Positions 7,611 through 14,746 of a DNA stretch of 14,746 nucleotides are shown here, piece after piece. Source of the DNA: Strigomonas culicis (taxonomy: Eukaryota > Euglenozoa > Kinetoplastea > Trypanosomatida > Trypanosomatidae); NCBI GenBank assembly GCA_000482145.1, contig AUXH01000486.1:1-14746 (forward strand). The letters are read 5' to 3'. The notes under the pieces were generated by a model that did no database searches, was not told the origin of the DNA, and saw only the letters and a program-made list of their open reading frames with translations. Every line of letters starts with the position of its first letter. The first letter of the stretch is position 1. The position numbers and the translations under genes were made by a program.

Positions 7611-8174
7611 AATGAATAATATATAGATGAATATATAGAAAGAAATATATATAAATATTCTCGTAAGATCTTACGAGAAAAGAATACTTATCAGCAACGA
7701 GATGATCTTGTTATCGAAGCCCGGGTAAAATGATACAATTAGCTTCGAAAAAGGAACAACTAGTATTAAACAGCTTTTTCGCTGCCTATTGTCTGTTCAA
7801 TAATAATAATAAAAAAAAAACAGAAAAATGCTAGAATACAAGAGAACAAGAAAAAAAAATACAATACTTTTCAAAGAATATGAATCTTCAAAAAAAAAAA
7901 ACTAAAGAAAAGAATCACAGAAAAAAAGAAGTTATGTTAATATTAATCACTTTTGTGATTGTGGCAAAGGAAAGGGGTAAAAGAAATGAATGAAAAGATA
8001 AACGTGGAGAGAAAGAAAAGAGAGAGAATTTGTGCAGTGAAAATAGGATGCAGGGGGAAAAAAACCGCAAAGCAGTGAAAAGGAAAGCGGCATGAGAAGA
8101 ACAAGAACAAGAATACATAAAGGGGTCGATATATCTGTATGTATCTCTGTATGGAACGCACAGCAACGCCAGTA
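7611..8174. other. Intergenic: SET/MYND gene 3'UTR with palindrome
   Basis: A-rich on the plus strand, no convincing coding frame (7915-8220 minus is Phe/Ser-rich UTR translation). It contains a 22-nt perfect palindrome at 7658-7679, AT dinucleotide-rich sequence at 7617-7656, and an 8-bp inverted repeat, cgaaaaag at 7746-7753 with ctttttcg at 7774-7781. Confidence 0.6.
7658..7679. repeat. 22-nt perfect palindrome
   Basis: Sequence reads identically on both strands, centred on the GATC between 7668 and 7669, with core TCTCGTAAGATCTTACGAGA. In RNA it could form a 9-bp stem with a four-base loop, or dimerise. It is isolated from coding sequence. Confidence 0.85.
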
Positions 8175-9494
8175 CTATACGTAGGCCTTCAATTGCTCCG
8201 CGCACAGTGGACAGCGGCACTCAAATAGGTAGTGCTCGTACAGCTGCTGCTGACGCTGCACAAAAGGCAGCGTCTCGTCGATGTAGCTGATGCACAGCTC
8301 CTCCCCTTGCGGGATATCGCGCAGCGCAGACACGTGGAGCGTCTCGTCGTTGCACGGGCCGTAGGTCACTTGCAAGTTGGGGTCGCACGAGTGGTTGAAC
8401 AGGCAGCCCACCGTGTAAATGCCCTGGCCGCCGGACGAGCAGTCCAGAGCCGCCAGTAGTGCCGTCGCTTTCGCTTTGCTGTTCTTACGCACCCATTTTT
8501 TCTCCCACCCCTTGACTTTCTCGGCGACTTCCGGAATGTACTCCAGCGTATCCTTCAAGTGCTCGTAGGGCGACGGGGTGCTGCGGTCCTGCGCGTTGAG
8601 GAGCGCGGCGCCCATGTACGCGGACACCCGCGCCGCGGAGAAGAAGGTGCGCTCCACTTCGTCCATGGCGAAAATGCTGGCCAGCATCGTCGCCGTCGCG
8701 GTGGCCAGCTGCGCTTTCGTCCGGCCCACCGTGCGAAACCGCTGCAGCGCGGCGCACGCGGCGGGGTCCTCCTTTATCCGCAGAAAGGCCGCATACGAGG
8801 CCTTGTCGTCCACGCCCTCCTCCTCCTCCACGAGCAGGTAGCTGAAGTAGAAGCGGTCGAGCGGCGCCTGGATGAGCAGCTCGTAGGGCAGCGCGGCCTC
8901 CGCGAGCGGCAGGCGGCCGTCCCGCCGCCGGCCCAGCACCTGCGCCACCATGCGCAGGCAGAGCGCCGCCGTGTCGCTGAAGTCGACGCCGTCCTGCTCC
9001 CAGATGAAGGACAGGTACTCCGCGAGCGCCGCCCGCTGGTCCGCGTCCATGCGGCCCTCGCACAGCTGCGCGTGGCACGTGCGCCAGGCGCTGTCGCGGC
9101 AGCGCGGGCTGCAGAACCGCACGCCGCAGCCGTCGTGGCAGTGGCTGCAGGACACGGGGCACGGCGTCTCCACCACCTTCACGAGCGGGACCTCGGCCGC
9201 CGCCTGGGCGGACGCGAGCACGCGCGCCACGAGTTGGCGCACGGACTCCAGCGGCCGCAGACACAGCGCGCAGACAGGGATCTGCGCGATGGTGTCGTCC
9301 ATGTTCTGTGAACAGCACTGCGCGATTTCCTGGTGAACAACCTCTCCCTTTTCAATGGGAGCAGCAGAAAACAACCCCTTGCCTTTCAATGGGTCCGTCT
9401 GAATGCACATCTTCGTTCCGCGCAATAACGAGCTGTAGAAGCTGGAGTCGTGGGTCCACTTGGGTATACACTGCGTCATTTTGCGTGCACGCAT
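8175..9494 (-). CDS. SET-domain lysine methyltransferase with MYND-like zinc cluster (SMYD-like)
   Basis: 439-residue protein with the split-SET arrangement of SMYD enzymes, which transfer methyl groups from S-adenosylmethionine to lysines of histones or other proteins. In order: the N-terminal SET strand block GKGLFSAAPIEKGE (38-51); a zinc cluster with C75, C78, C116, C119, C123, C128, C132, C140, H141 and C145 containing the MYND-like FCSPRCRDSAWRTCH; a mostly helical insert (150-350); the SET core with NHSCDPN (367-373) and GEELCISYID (397-406), which build the cofactor pocket; and the post-SET zinc site FECRCPLC (425-431, C426, C428, C431). Two in-frame ATGs exist, 9494 and 9479. I chose 9494 because it follows the predicted acceptors. 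No targeting signal is evident. Substrate is unknown; resemblance to SMYD5 is suggestive only. Confidence 0.88.
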   Translation of the reverse strand: MRARKMTQCIPKWTHDSSFYSSLLRGTKMCIQTDPLKGKGLFSAAPIEKGEVVHQEIAQCCSQNMDDTIAQIPVCALCLRPLESVRQLVARVLASAQAAAEVPLVKVVETPCPVSCSHCHDGCGVRFCSPRCRDSAWRTCHAQLCEGRMDADQRAALAEYLSFIWEQDGVDFSDTAALCLRMVAQVLGRRRDGRLPLAEAALPYELLIQAPLDRFYFSYLLVEEEEGVDDKASYAAFLRIKEDPAACAALQRFRTVGRTKAQLATATATMLASIFAMDEVERTFFSAARVSAYMGAALLNAQDRSTPSPYEHLKDTLEYIPEVAEKVKGWEKKWVRKNSKAKATALLAALDCSSGGQGIYTVGCLFNHSCDPNLQVTYGPCNDETLHVSALRDIPQGEELCISYIDETLPFVQRQQQLYEHYLFECRCPLCAEQLKAYV

Positions 9495-9559
9495 ACGAAG
9501 GTTGAAACAAACTCGTAATAATCAAAAGAAAAGAAAACGCTCAAAGCGCTCTTCTTTTA

Positions 9560-9587
9560 CTTCCGTAGAAAAAAAGAAAAGAGGAGG
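9560..9587 (-). promoter_or_regulatory. Predicted trans-splice acceptor of the SET/MYND gene
   Basis: A minus-strand C/T-rich run (cctcctcttttctttttttc) is followed by tacggaag, AG at 9560-9561. A second tract nearer the gene ends at AG 9512-9513. Either keeps the ATG at 9494. Confidence 0.5.
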
Positions 9588-9819
9588 ATGGAGAATCGAG
9601 AAATAGTGATTATTCTGACACATCTTCGTAATGAAATATAATAATAACAAGTAGCGGTACCAAAGTAAAAAAAAGAGTTGTGGGTGAAAACAGTATGTTC
9701 TCAAATCCATTAAAGTAGTATACAAAGAACGATTGAGAGAGAGCACGAGAACCAGAAAGCAGCCATACGAGGATGATGCCGGTATCGCACAAACCTCTGC
9801 CCGGCGCACCCCGTCACCT
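9588..9819. other. Intergenic: AFG1-like gene 3'UTR
   Basis: A-rich spacer between the AFG1-like stop and the SET/MYND acceptor. The open frame crossing it on the minus strand (9522-10040) is a shadow of the ATPase gene plus U-rich UTR translation. Nothing else was recognised. Confidence 0.6.
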
Positions 9820-11340
9820 TCACAATTTGAAAAGGGCGCTAAAGTTGAAGTCACACACGACAAAGTGCGTATGGTCTCGCAACAGGTACGTCTCCGAGCC
9901 CATCTCGTGCAACCGGCTGCGAATGCGAGAAAAACTAACAATTTCCTCCTCCGTCTTGAAATCATAGGATGCCGTGTACCCGCTGCGGTCGTCCTCGCCC
10001 TCGCTGTAGTATGCGTCGGAGGACTCAAGCGCCTCGACACCCGTAAAATAGTTCTTCGTTTCCATCAAGTGGTCCCACGGCACCTTCAGCGTGAGGAGGA
10101 GTTTGACGTTGTGCTGGTACATCTCGTCCAGCAGGACAATGAACTGGTGCGCGGTGTTGCGGTCGGCGGTGCCAATCTGCGGAACATTTGTAATGATCAG
10201 CGTGTGAAAGCTACGCGCAATCAGCTGATAATCGGAGGAGGCCAAGTCCTGGTTCTTGCCGCAGATATCGGCAAAGTCGAAGATGGCCACACCGCCGCAC
10301 TGGTACGGAACGATGAGGGAGCGGCCGTGGTGGGAAAGCGCCCCGTCCTTTGCCCAGACGGGCGTCGCGGTGCCCGGCAGCATGGCACCCTCGACGCGAC
10401 GCACCAACCGCTTCGCCGCGGTTTTGTTGCTGGGGTAAAGAAACACCCTCTCGTGCTGCAGCTCCGCCGCTGGGCGTATGCGGTAGTCTCGAATGGCGTC
10501 GCAGTGCATGACGTGGCAGTAGTTGTTCAAAATGGGGAGAAAGGAGGTGAAGGCGGACGACACCAGGCACAGGTCCTCCGGCGCGCGATTGCTCGTCGTC
10601 ATCAAGTAGAGCCCCTTCTCAAACGCGGCGGTGAAGAAGGCAGCCAAGAGCGCGCCGTGGGCCACATCGAATGTCTGGAACTCGTCGAAGCAAAGCACCG
10701 GCGACTCTGCCAGCACATCGCTCACGACGACGTCGATGGGGCGGATGCTCTTCCAGTGCCGCAGCTCCGTCTCCGTGCGAGCCGCCTGTTTGAGCACGCG
10801 GAGCCTCGCCTCCGCTCTCACGAGGCGCTCCGCCACATCGGTCATGAAGGAGTGCAGGTGCGCTCTGCGCTTCACCAGCTTGGTCTCGCACAAGTGAAAC
10901 AGGTCCAACACCATCGTCTTGCCGATACCGACACTTCCCCAAATGTACAGGCCGCGCTTCTCCAACATGCCAACGTTCTCCGCGTGCATGAAGCCCACGT
11001 CCTTCGTTGCTCGGTCGGGGAACAGCCTCCCCCGCAGCGTGAGGGACAGCCGCTTCGTGAGCTGCAGATACGGCGAGAGCACGTCTCCTCGGTTCGGTGA
11101 GCTAGAGAATGCGCGTGGCGGGAAGCTCTCCAGTAAAGGAACGGAGTGTTCAGGAGAGTGCATCTCTGTTTCGTTTATCTTCTTTAATAGCGGCGTACAG
11201 GCGCTGGCCATCAGATGCTGGTTGGGGTTGTGTTGGATGGCATTTTTTCGAACGAGTTGCTCATACGCCTCCACTACGGTCTTTGCACTTGAGACGTACG
11301 GTGACCAGTTACTGCAAAGCGTTCTCGTCCTGAAGAACAT
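9820..11340 (-). CDS. AFG1/LACE1-family mitochondrial AAA-type ATPase
   Basis: 506-residue P-loop ATPase of the AFG1 (LACE1; bacterial ZapE) family. In yeast and animals these proteins sit at the inner mitochondrial membrane and help turn over respiratory-chain subunits. The N-terminus MFFRTRTLCSNWSPYVSS lacks acidic residues and has arginines, consistent with mitochondrial import. Walker A is GSVGIGKT (135-142), Walker B LCFDEFQTFD (216-225), and a sensor-like TTSNRAPEDL follows at 248-257. The family's C-terminal signature is present: IFDFADICG, DYQLIARSFHTLIITNVPQ (370-388) and HQFIVLLDEMYQHNVKL (398-414), then FSRIRSRLHEMGSETYL near the end. An acidic, probably flexible segment (about 439-465) separates these last blocks. 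Length is usual for mitochondrial members. The start is the first ATG after the predicted acceptor (20-nt 5'UTR). The family call is firm; the cellular role is inferred from relatives. Confidence 0.92.
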   Translation of the reverse strand: MFFRTRTLCSNWSPYVSSAKTVVEAYEQLVRKNAIQHNPNQHLMASACTPLLKKINETEMHSPEHSVPLLESFPPRAFSSSPNRGDVLSPYLQLTKRLSLTLRGRLFPDRATKDVGFMHAENVGMLEKRGLYIWGSVGIGKTMVLDLFHLCETKLVKRRAHLHSFMTDVAERLVRAEARLRVLKQAARTETELRHWKSIRPIDVVVSDVLAESPVLCFDEFQTFDVAHGALLAAFFTAAFEKGLYLMTTSNRAPEDLCLVSSAFTSFLPILNNYCHVMHCDAIRDYRIRPAAELQHERVFLYPSNKTAAKRLVRRVEGAMLPGTATPVWAKDGALSHHGRSLIVPYQCGGVAIFDFADICGKNQDLASSDYQLIARSFHTLIITNVPQIGTADRNTAHQFIVLLDEMYQHNVKLLLTLKVPWDHLMETKNYFTGVEALESSDAYYSEGEDDRSGYTASYDFKTEEEIVSFSRIRSRLHEMGSETYLLRDHTHFVVCDFNFSALFKL

Positions 11341-11360
11341 GACAAAAAAAAATATTTCCC

Positions 11361-11447
11361 CTTAAATGCGAACAGTTGAGAGCATGAGGTCGGTACAGAA
11401 AGAGAGAGAGAGAGAGAGAGAGAGGGAAGGAGAGAAAGAGAAGGAGT
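11361..11447 (-). promoter_or_regulatory. Predicted trans-splice acceptor of the AFG1-like gene
   Basis: A long minus-strand CT-rich tract (opposite the AG repeat at 11401-11424) is followed by gcatttaag with AG at 11361-11362, 20 nt upstream of the ATG. An ATG inside the tract lies upstream of the AG and is excluded. Confidence 0.5.
11401..11424. repeat. (AG)12 dinucleotide microsatellite
   Basis: Twelve perfect AG units in a longer purine-rich stretch in the spacer between the UFL1 and AFG1-like genes; on the coding strand it is the polypyrimidine tract. Confidence 0.85.
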
Positions 11448-11600
11448 AGGCAAACCAGAACACGAAGTATATCGATGTAACATAAAGGCAAAAGAAAAAA
11501 ACAAGATGGATCATTGCAAAGGGGGAAAAATATGTACGAAAAACGTGGCATCCCGCGCACGAAATCTTCATCCTTGTGCTATGAGTTAGTTCTGACGGGT

Positions 11601-13787
11601 TTACAGATTCAAAACAGTCTGCTTCAACAGCTCCAACTTGGCCAAATCCTCTGACTGCAACACGCTGGCCTTGAGACCTGCCGACACTATATCCAGACAC
11701 GTGGCAAGGCCCTCTGGCACACCATCCTCCTTCGTCAATCGCGCAACAACCGCACTGACTGCCTTCCCCGGTACGTCAAGGTGTACGTGAAATAGATGGT
11801 GCACGGTGAGTGCGCACAGCGAGGCAAAGAGCGAGCCGCTTTCAACAGGGTCCGTCGAAAATGCGCTCGCGGCGACAGAGGCCTTGAGAGCCTCCTTCAG
11901 TTTGGCGTAGCCATCGCGCTCCACCTTTTTATTCGGCTGATGGAAAGAGGAAACGGCGATCTCCCCAGATCCGCTCATCTCCTGTAGCACGTCCAGCCAG
12001 TGCGCAAACGACTTGCCGGCGGCACCCTCCACAAGTGAGGACAACAATTCACGGCGCTTCTCGTGGAACAAATTTACCACCTTCTTGAGCTGATTGACTT
12101 GTGTGACACTTTCCAGGGCCGCCTCCACCTTTTCATACAGTTCCGGCTTGTCCGCGCTTTCGTTCAGGAGCAGTTTCTTCACGAACGGGAAACCGCGAGT
12201 CGCCTGCACGTGCTTCGTGAGCGCGGCGGAAGTGGCTTCATCCAGCTGCGCCTCCGCCCACGAGAGCCCCTTCGCAAGTAGGTACAGCTCCAGCCACTCA
12301 CTCGCGAGCTCCGACTGCAGCTTCGTGATGATGAGCCGCCGCGTCGCGGCGGCATTGCCGCGCTGCTTCGTCTCCGCCTCGTGCGTCAGCTCGGCGAGCA
12401 TATCGCCCCACGCACGCATGATCTCGCTCAACAAGAGGCCGTCCTCCTGCTCCTGTAGGGAGAGCGCCTGCGCGAGTGCGGCCCGCAGCAGGTCCTCGGA
12501 GGAAGCCCCCTTCTTCTTCTCCGCCTTCTCCAGTGCGGCGGACAGCAGGGGCTTGATCTTGTCCTTGGCATCACCGTGGAGCACATAGAGGTCCTCGAGC
12601 ACCTCGCAGTGGGCCAGCACAGGGTAGAGCTGTACAAGACGCGGCCACAGGGTTTGCAAATCTCTCGCCACATCGACACTCACGGGAAACAGCTCGGAAA
12701 GGCTCAGAAGGTGCGACTCCCCCTCCACAAACGACTGCATGGCCACCAGGTTGGACAGGTACTTGTCCGTCAGGAAGCAGCTGTACAAGGTGTGGCCACA
12801 CAACGGGTGGGCCTCCGTCGCGCACGGCACGGCGGGCGGCGGCTCCGTCTTTGCGGCGGACCGCGCCGCCCCGCGACGCTTGCCGCCCCCTTTGTGCGGC
12901 GCCGACGGCGCCGGCTGCTGCTGCGCCGTGGGCGACGACGGGGACGCTTCCGGCGGATTGTAGCGCGTCAGCAGGTACTGCCTCGCGCTTGCCACACCTA
13001 ACCGCTGCACCGCCGTGTAGTCCACGTAGCCGTTCGAGACATACAAGTTGTGGATTTGTGCCGTGCGGTACTCCTCATACACGTCGGGGGTGTACACCAT
13101 GCCCGCAAAGCTGCCGGGCACCTCGCCACGCACTTCGTCTATGAGTCGGTCCACCAGAGGTGCGAACAAGTGATTGCGTTTGAAAAAGTCCTTCAAGTCC
13201 ACCGGCTCCATGGCTGCGAGCAGACCGGCACGCAGAATCAGTTTCTGAGAGCGAACAAACTGTTTCGTGTACAGGGAGCCCTCTTGTTCAATGGCCGAAA
13301 TCTGGCCGCGGCGCACGGCCTCTAGCAGAACCGTGCTCGCAAACTGTGAACTAAACTGATTCTGGGAGGCGTACTCTGCGACCGAAAGGGAGCCGCTCTC
13401 CTTCAGCACATCGTTTGCCGCGAGGACGGTTGCCTCAATGTAACTGTCCGTCATGAGCTCTCCCCGCTCGAGCCGCAACGTGGGGTTCTCCTCGAGCACC
13501 TGGGGCAGAACCTTCTCCACCTGCACCGTGTGCACGCTGAGAAGCCCAGGCAGGTCAACGACGTTCAGCCGGCCCCCGTTTTCAAGCACCTCATCGACCA
13601 CCTCCCGCCGCAGCTCCTCCCATGTCAAGTACTCTTTGGCGTCCGTCGTGTAAAGAAGGTCCACGAGTTTCATCTGCAGCAGCGTGTTTACGATCTCGAC
13701 CACATTGCGCTCCGTGATCTGATTCGACACCTGTTCCGATTGCAGCGACTGAAACTTCTTCACAAGCGCCTCCAGCTCAGAGTCCAT
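11601..13787 (-). CDS. UFL1: UFL1, E3 UFM1-protein ligase 1
   Basis: 728-residue orthologue of UFL1 (about 790 residues in animals), the scaffold E3 that works with the E2 UFC1 to attach the ubiquitin-like modifier UFM1 to target lysines. It has no RING or HECT active site; winged-helix repeats do the recruiting. Residues 1-280 match the conserved N-terminal domain: ITERNVVEIVNTLL (24-37), KEYLTWEELRREVVDEV (51-67), GGRLNVVDLPGLLSVH (71-86), VYTPDVY (231-237) and NGYVDYTAVQRLGV (252-265). A Pro/Ala/Gln-rich basic linker (about 281-325) then splits it from LYSCFLTDKYLSNL, where the animal protein runs on directly. The rest is helical, with the family block LCALTVHHLFHVHLDVPGKAVSAVVARL near the C-terminus. 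The ATG at 13787 is the first after the acceptor. Published Leishmania work reports a UFM1 pathway tied to mitochondria; this protein shows no clear presequence. Confidence 0.92.
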   Translation of the reverse strand: MDSELEALVKKFQSLQSEQVSNQITERNVVEIVNTLLQMKLVDLLYTTDAKEYLTWEELRREVVDEVLENGGRLNVVDLPGLLSVHTVQVEKVLPQVLEENPTLRLERGELMTDSYIEATVLAANDVLKESGSLSVAEYASQNQFSSQFASTVLLEAVRRGQISAIEQEGSLYTKQFVRSQKLILRAGLLAAMEPVDLKDFFKRNHLFAPLVDRLIDEVRGEVPGSFAGMVYTPDVYEEYRTAQIHNLYVSNGYVDYTAVQRLGVASARQYLLTRYNPPEASPSSPTAQQQPAPSAPHKGGGKRRGAARSAAKTEPPPAVPCATEAHPLCGHTLYSCFLTDKYLSNLVAMQSFVEGESHLLSLSELFPVSVDVARDLQTLWPRLVQLYPVLAHCEVLEDLYVLHGDAKDKIKPLLSAALEKAEKKKGASSEDLLRAALAQALSLQEQEDGLLLSEIMRAWGDMLAELTHEAETKQRGNAAATRRLIITKLQSELASEWLELYLLAKGLSWAEAQLDEATSAALTKHVQATRGFPFVKKLLLNESADKPELYEKVEAALESVTQVNQLKKVVNLFHEKRRELLSSLVEGAAGKSFAHWLDVLQEMSGSGEIAVSSFHQPNKKVERDGYAKLKEALKASVAASAFSTDPVESGSLFASLCALTVHHLFHVHLDVPGKAVSAVVARLTKEDGVPEGLATCLDIVSAGLKASVLQSEDLAKLELLKQTVLNL

Positions 13788-13843
13788 CTTTGCGTTCTTT
13801 TTGTTGACGTTATGGAACTGCTTATTGTCACTTATATAGATCC

Positions 13844-13870
13844 CTTAAACAGACAAAACAAAAGAGAAGT
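13844..13870 (-). promoter_or_regulatory. Predicted trans-splice acceptor of the UFL1 gene
   Basis: On the minus strand cttctcttttgttttgtctg leads into tttaag, AG at 13844-13845, giving a 56-nt 5'UTR free of ATG before the start at 13787. Confidence 0.6.
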
Positions 13871-14090
13871 ATGTTGAGCAAAGAGGCAAGAGAGGAGAAT
13901 CAACTGCTAGATGCATATAACACGAAAGAATGCTTGCAGGAAGGCACCGAGAGACAGAGAGAGTGTTCTAAAGATCAGCAAGAAGAAGAAAAAAAAGTAT
14001 GACATGAAAAAGGGGAACCAGTGCAAAAAACAACAACAAAAAGAGTATCCGATATCATGAGAACTATCACCACACTTTAGAAACGGTGAA
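13871..14090. other. Intergenic: thioesterase gene 3'UTR
   Basis: A-rich spacer with short AG and CAA runs, between the thioesterase stop and the UFL1 acceptor tract. The open frame over it (13907-14227 minus) is out of frame with the thioesterase and looks like UTR translation. Nothing else seen. Confidence 0.55.
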
Positions 14091-14556
14091 TTACTGGATA
14101 GAGAAGACATGCGTACCGCGCGCGTACAGTTCTCCAGAAGCTTCATCCTCAAAAGAAAAGTCTGTGAAGACCACATTGTCTCGCTCCGATACCACGCGCG
14201 TGATGCAGGTACACTGCTTACCAGCAAAGACGGCTGAGAGGAAGCTGATCTCGAAGCTCAGAGACCGAATGCTCGCCTGGGGCGAGGCGGACTTGACGTG
14301 TATCTGCGTGAAGATGTCCCCCAAGCGTCGACAGCGTGCCACCATGCACGGACTTGAACCCGTTTAGCGACCCCTCATTGCCGTGCCACGGGAACGCCAG
14401 CATGTCCCCGGGGCGCTCCTTCACGGAGTCCGGGCGAAATGCGACGATCTCGAGGGCGTGCGCGCTGTAGTTACTCGGGTTTGCCATCACCTCTGCAGCG
14501 ACCGCACTGGCTTGCTGCGCCGTCGCACGCCGCAGTAACGTGTTGGTCGAGCGCAT
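14091..14556 (-). CDS. Hot-dog-fold acyl-CoA thioesterase-like protein, interrupted by a one-base frameshift
   Basis: Two overlapping minus-strand frames together make one small hot-dog thioesterase (4HBT type; such enzymes hydrolyse acyl-CoA thioesters). The upstream frame, from ATG 14556, has an Arg/Ala/Ser-rich start like a mitochondrial presequence and reaches the family signature NGFKSVHGGTLSTLG. The downstream frame, ending at TAA 14091-14093, continues GDIFTQIHVKSASPQASIRS, then strand-rich sequence ending ARGTHVFSIQ. The switch falls at a run of five C on the plus strand (14318-14322, G5 on the coding strand). One base fewer would give a continuous protein of about 154 residues, the usual size. 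As sequenced, the upstream frame ends at about 112 residues without the second half of the fold. Homopolymer position makes a sequencing indel likely, but a true recent pseudogene is possible. The catalytic base cannot be assigned by eye. Confidence 0.8.
14318..14322 (-). other. Frameshift site in a five-base homopolymer
   Basis: Five C on the plus strand (five G in the coding sense) where the thioesterase reading frame changes by one base. Homology-like sequence is in frame on each side of it only if the run is shortened by one. Confidence 0.75.
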
Positions 14557-14651
14557 GGGGTGAGAAGTATAGGACTTTATAACGTAGACAGATCACACAC
14601 ACGACAGCAATACACAATCGCAATGAAGACACGGACACACGCAAAAAAGAT

Positions 14652-14672
14652 CTAACTTGGAAAACAGACAAC

Positions 14673-14720
<48 letters not shown>
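14652..14720 (-). promoter_or_regulatory. Predicted trans-splice acceptor of the thioesterase gene
   Basis: The minus-strand (CT)n tract runs into gttgtctgttttccaag, AG at 14656-14657, with a second AG at 14652-14653 four bases on. This leaves a 5'UTR of about 95-100 nt ahead of ATG 14556. Confidence 0.55.
14683..14720. repeat. (AG)19 dinucleotide microsatellite
   Basis: Nineteen perfect AG units, the longest simple repeat in the window, forming the core of the thioesterase gene's pyrimidine tract on the coding strand. Confidence 0.85.
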
Positions 14721-14723
<3 letters not shown>

Positions 14724-14746
14724 TTACGTACGTTACGACTAGTACG

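Noticed and set aside
7915..8220. 101-codon minus-strand frame crossing the end of the SET/MYND gene
   Set aside because: Overlaps that gene's terminus out of frame and continues into Phe/Ser-rich UTR translation.
8485..9318. 277-codon minus-strand frame rich in Arg/Gly/Ala
   Set aside because: Shifted-frame shadow inside the SET/MYND gene; the composition is an artefact of GC-rich codons.
9733..11100. 455-codon plus-strand open frame
   Set aside because: Antisense shadow of the AFG1-like ATPase, which has clear Walker motifs on the minus strand.
14318..14322. Programmed ribosomal frameshifting in the thioesterase gene
   Set aside because: No slippery heptamer or downstream structure was evident, and a simple homopolymer indel explains the break better.
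1..14746. Functional operon or novel multigene system
   Set aside because: Co-directional genes are the rule in trypanosomatid polycistronic units, and the recognised genes belong to unrelated housekeeping processes.
14721..14746. Short TACG-rich repeats at the window end (ttacgtacgttacg)
   Set aside because: Too short to support a repeat family or site; probably chance sequence beside the microsatellite.

Overview
The window reads as nuclear chromosome from a trypanosomatid (Kinetoplastea, the Leishmania/Crithidia/Angomonas type of organisation). Nine protein genes all lie on the minus strand, none has a visible intron, coding stretches are GC-rich at third positions, and the spacers are A-rich on the plus strand (U-rich in the transcript). 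Just upstream of almost every start codon there is a polypyrimidine tract followed by an AG, the signature of a spliced-leader trans-splicing acceptor. This is what a segment of one polycistronic transcription unit looks like. I cannot assign the genus from sequence alone.

Layout in transcription order (high to low coordinates): a hot-dog-fold thioesterase broken by a one-base frameshift (14556-14091); UFL1, the E3 ligase of the UFM1 pathway (13787-11601); an AFG1/LACE1-type mitochondrial AAA ATPase (11340-9820); a SET plus MYND-like zinc-finger (SMYD-like) lysine methyltransferase (9494-8175); an FCP1/SCP-like HAD phosphatase (7537-6743); a beta-adaptin of an AP-1/AP-2 type clathrin adaptor (5633-3555); the OSCP/delta subunit of mitochondrial ATP synthase (2951-2169); an unknown two-segment membrane protein (1663-839); and a small tail-anchored coiled-coil protein of unknown function (529-176). 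(AG)n tracts at both window edges are probably the polypyrimidine tracts of the first gene here and of the next gene beyond position 1.

In trypanosomatids, neighbours in such a unit are co-transcribed but usually unrelated in function, and expression is set mostly through the UTRs. I therefore do not read the gene order as a pathway. Mitochondrial themes recur (OSCP, AFG1, perhaps the thioesterase), but this is weak evidence of linkage.

Splice-acceptor positions changed several start codons: the longest open frames of four genes run upstream through the polypyrimidine tract, and the true proteins start further in. The main oddities are the frameshifted thioesterase, a beta-adaptin with no appendage domain but three DDLF motifs in its tail, a UFL1 whose disordered segment is moved, an Asp-to-Glu change in the phosphatase, and a 22-nt perfect palindrome in a 3'UTR. 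I saw no RNA gene, mobile element, CRISPR array or novel multigene system.
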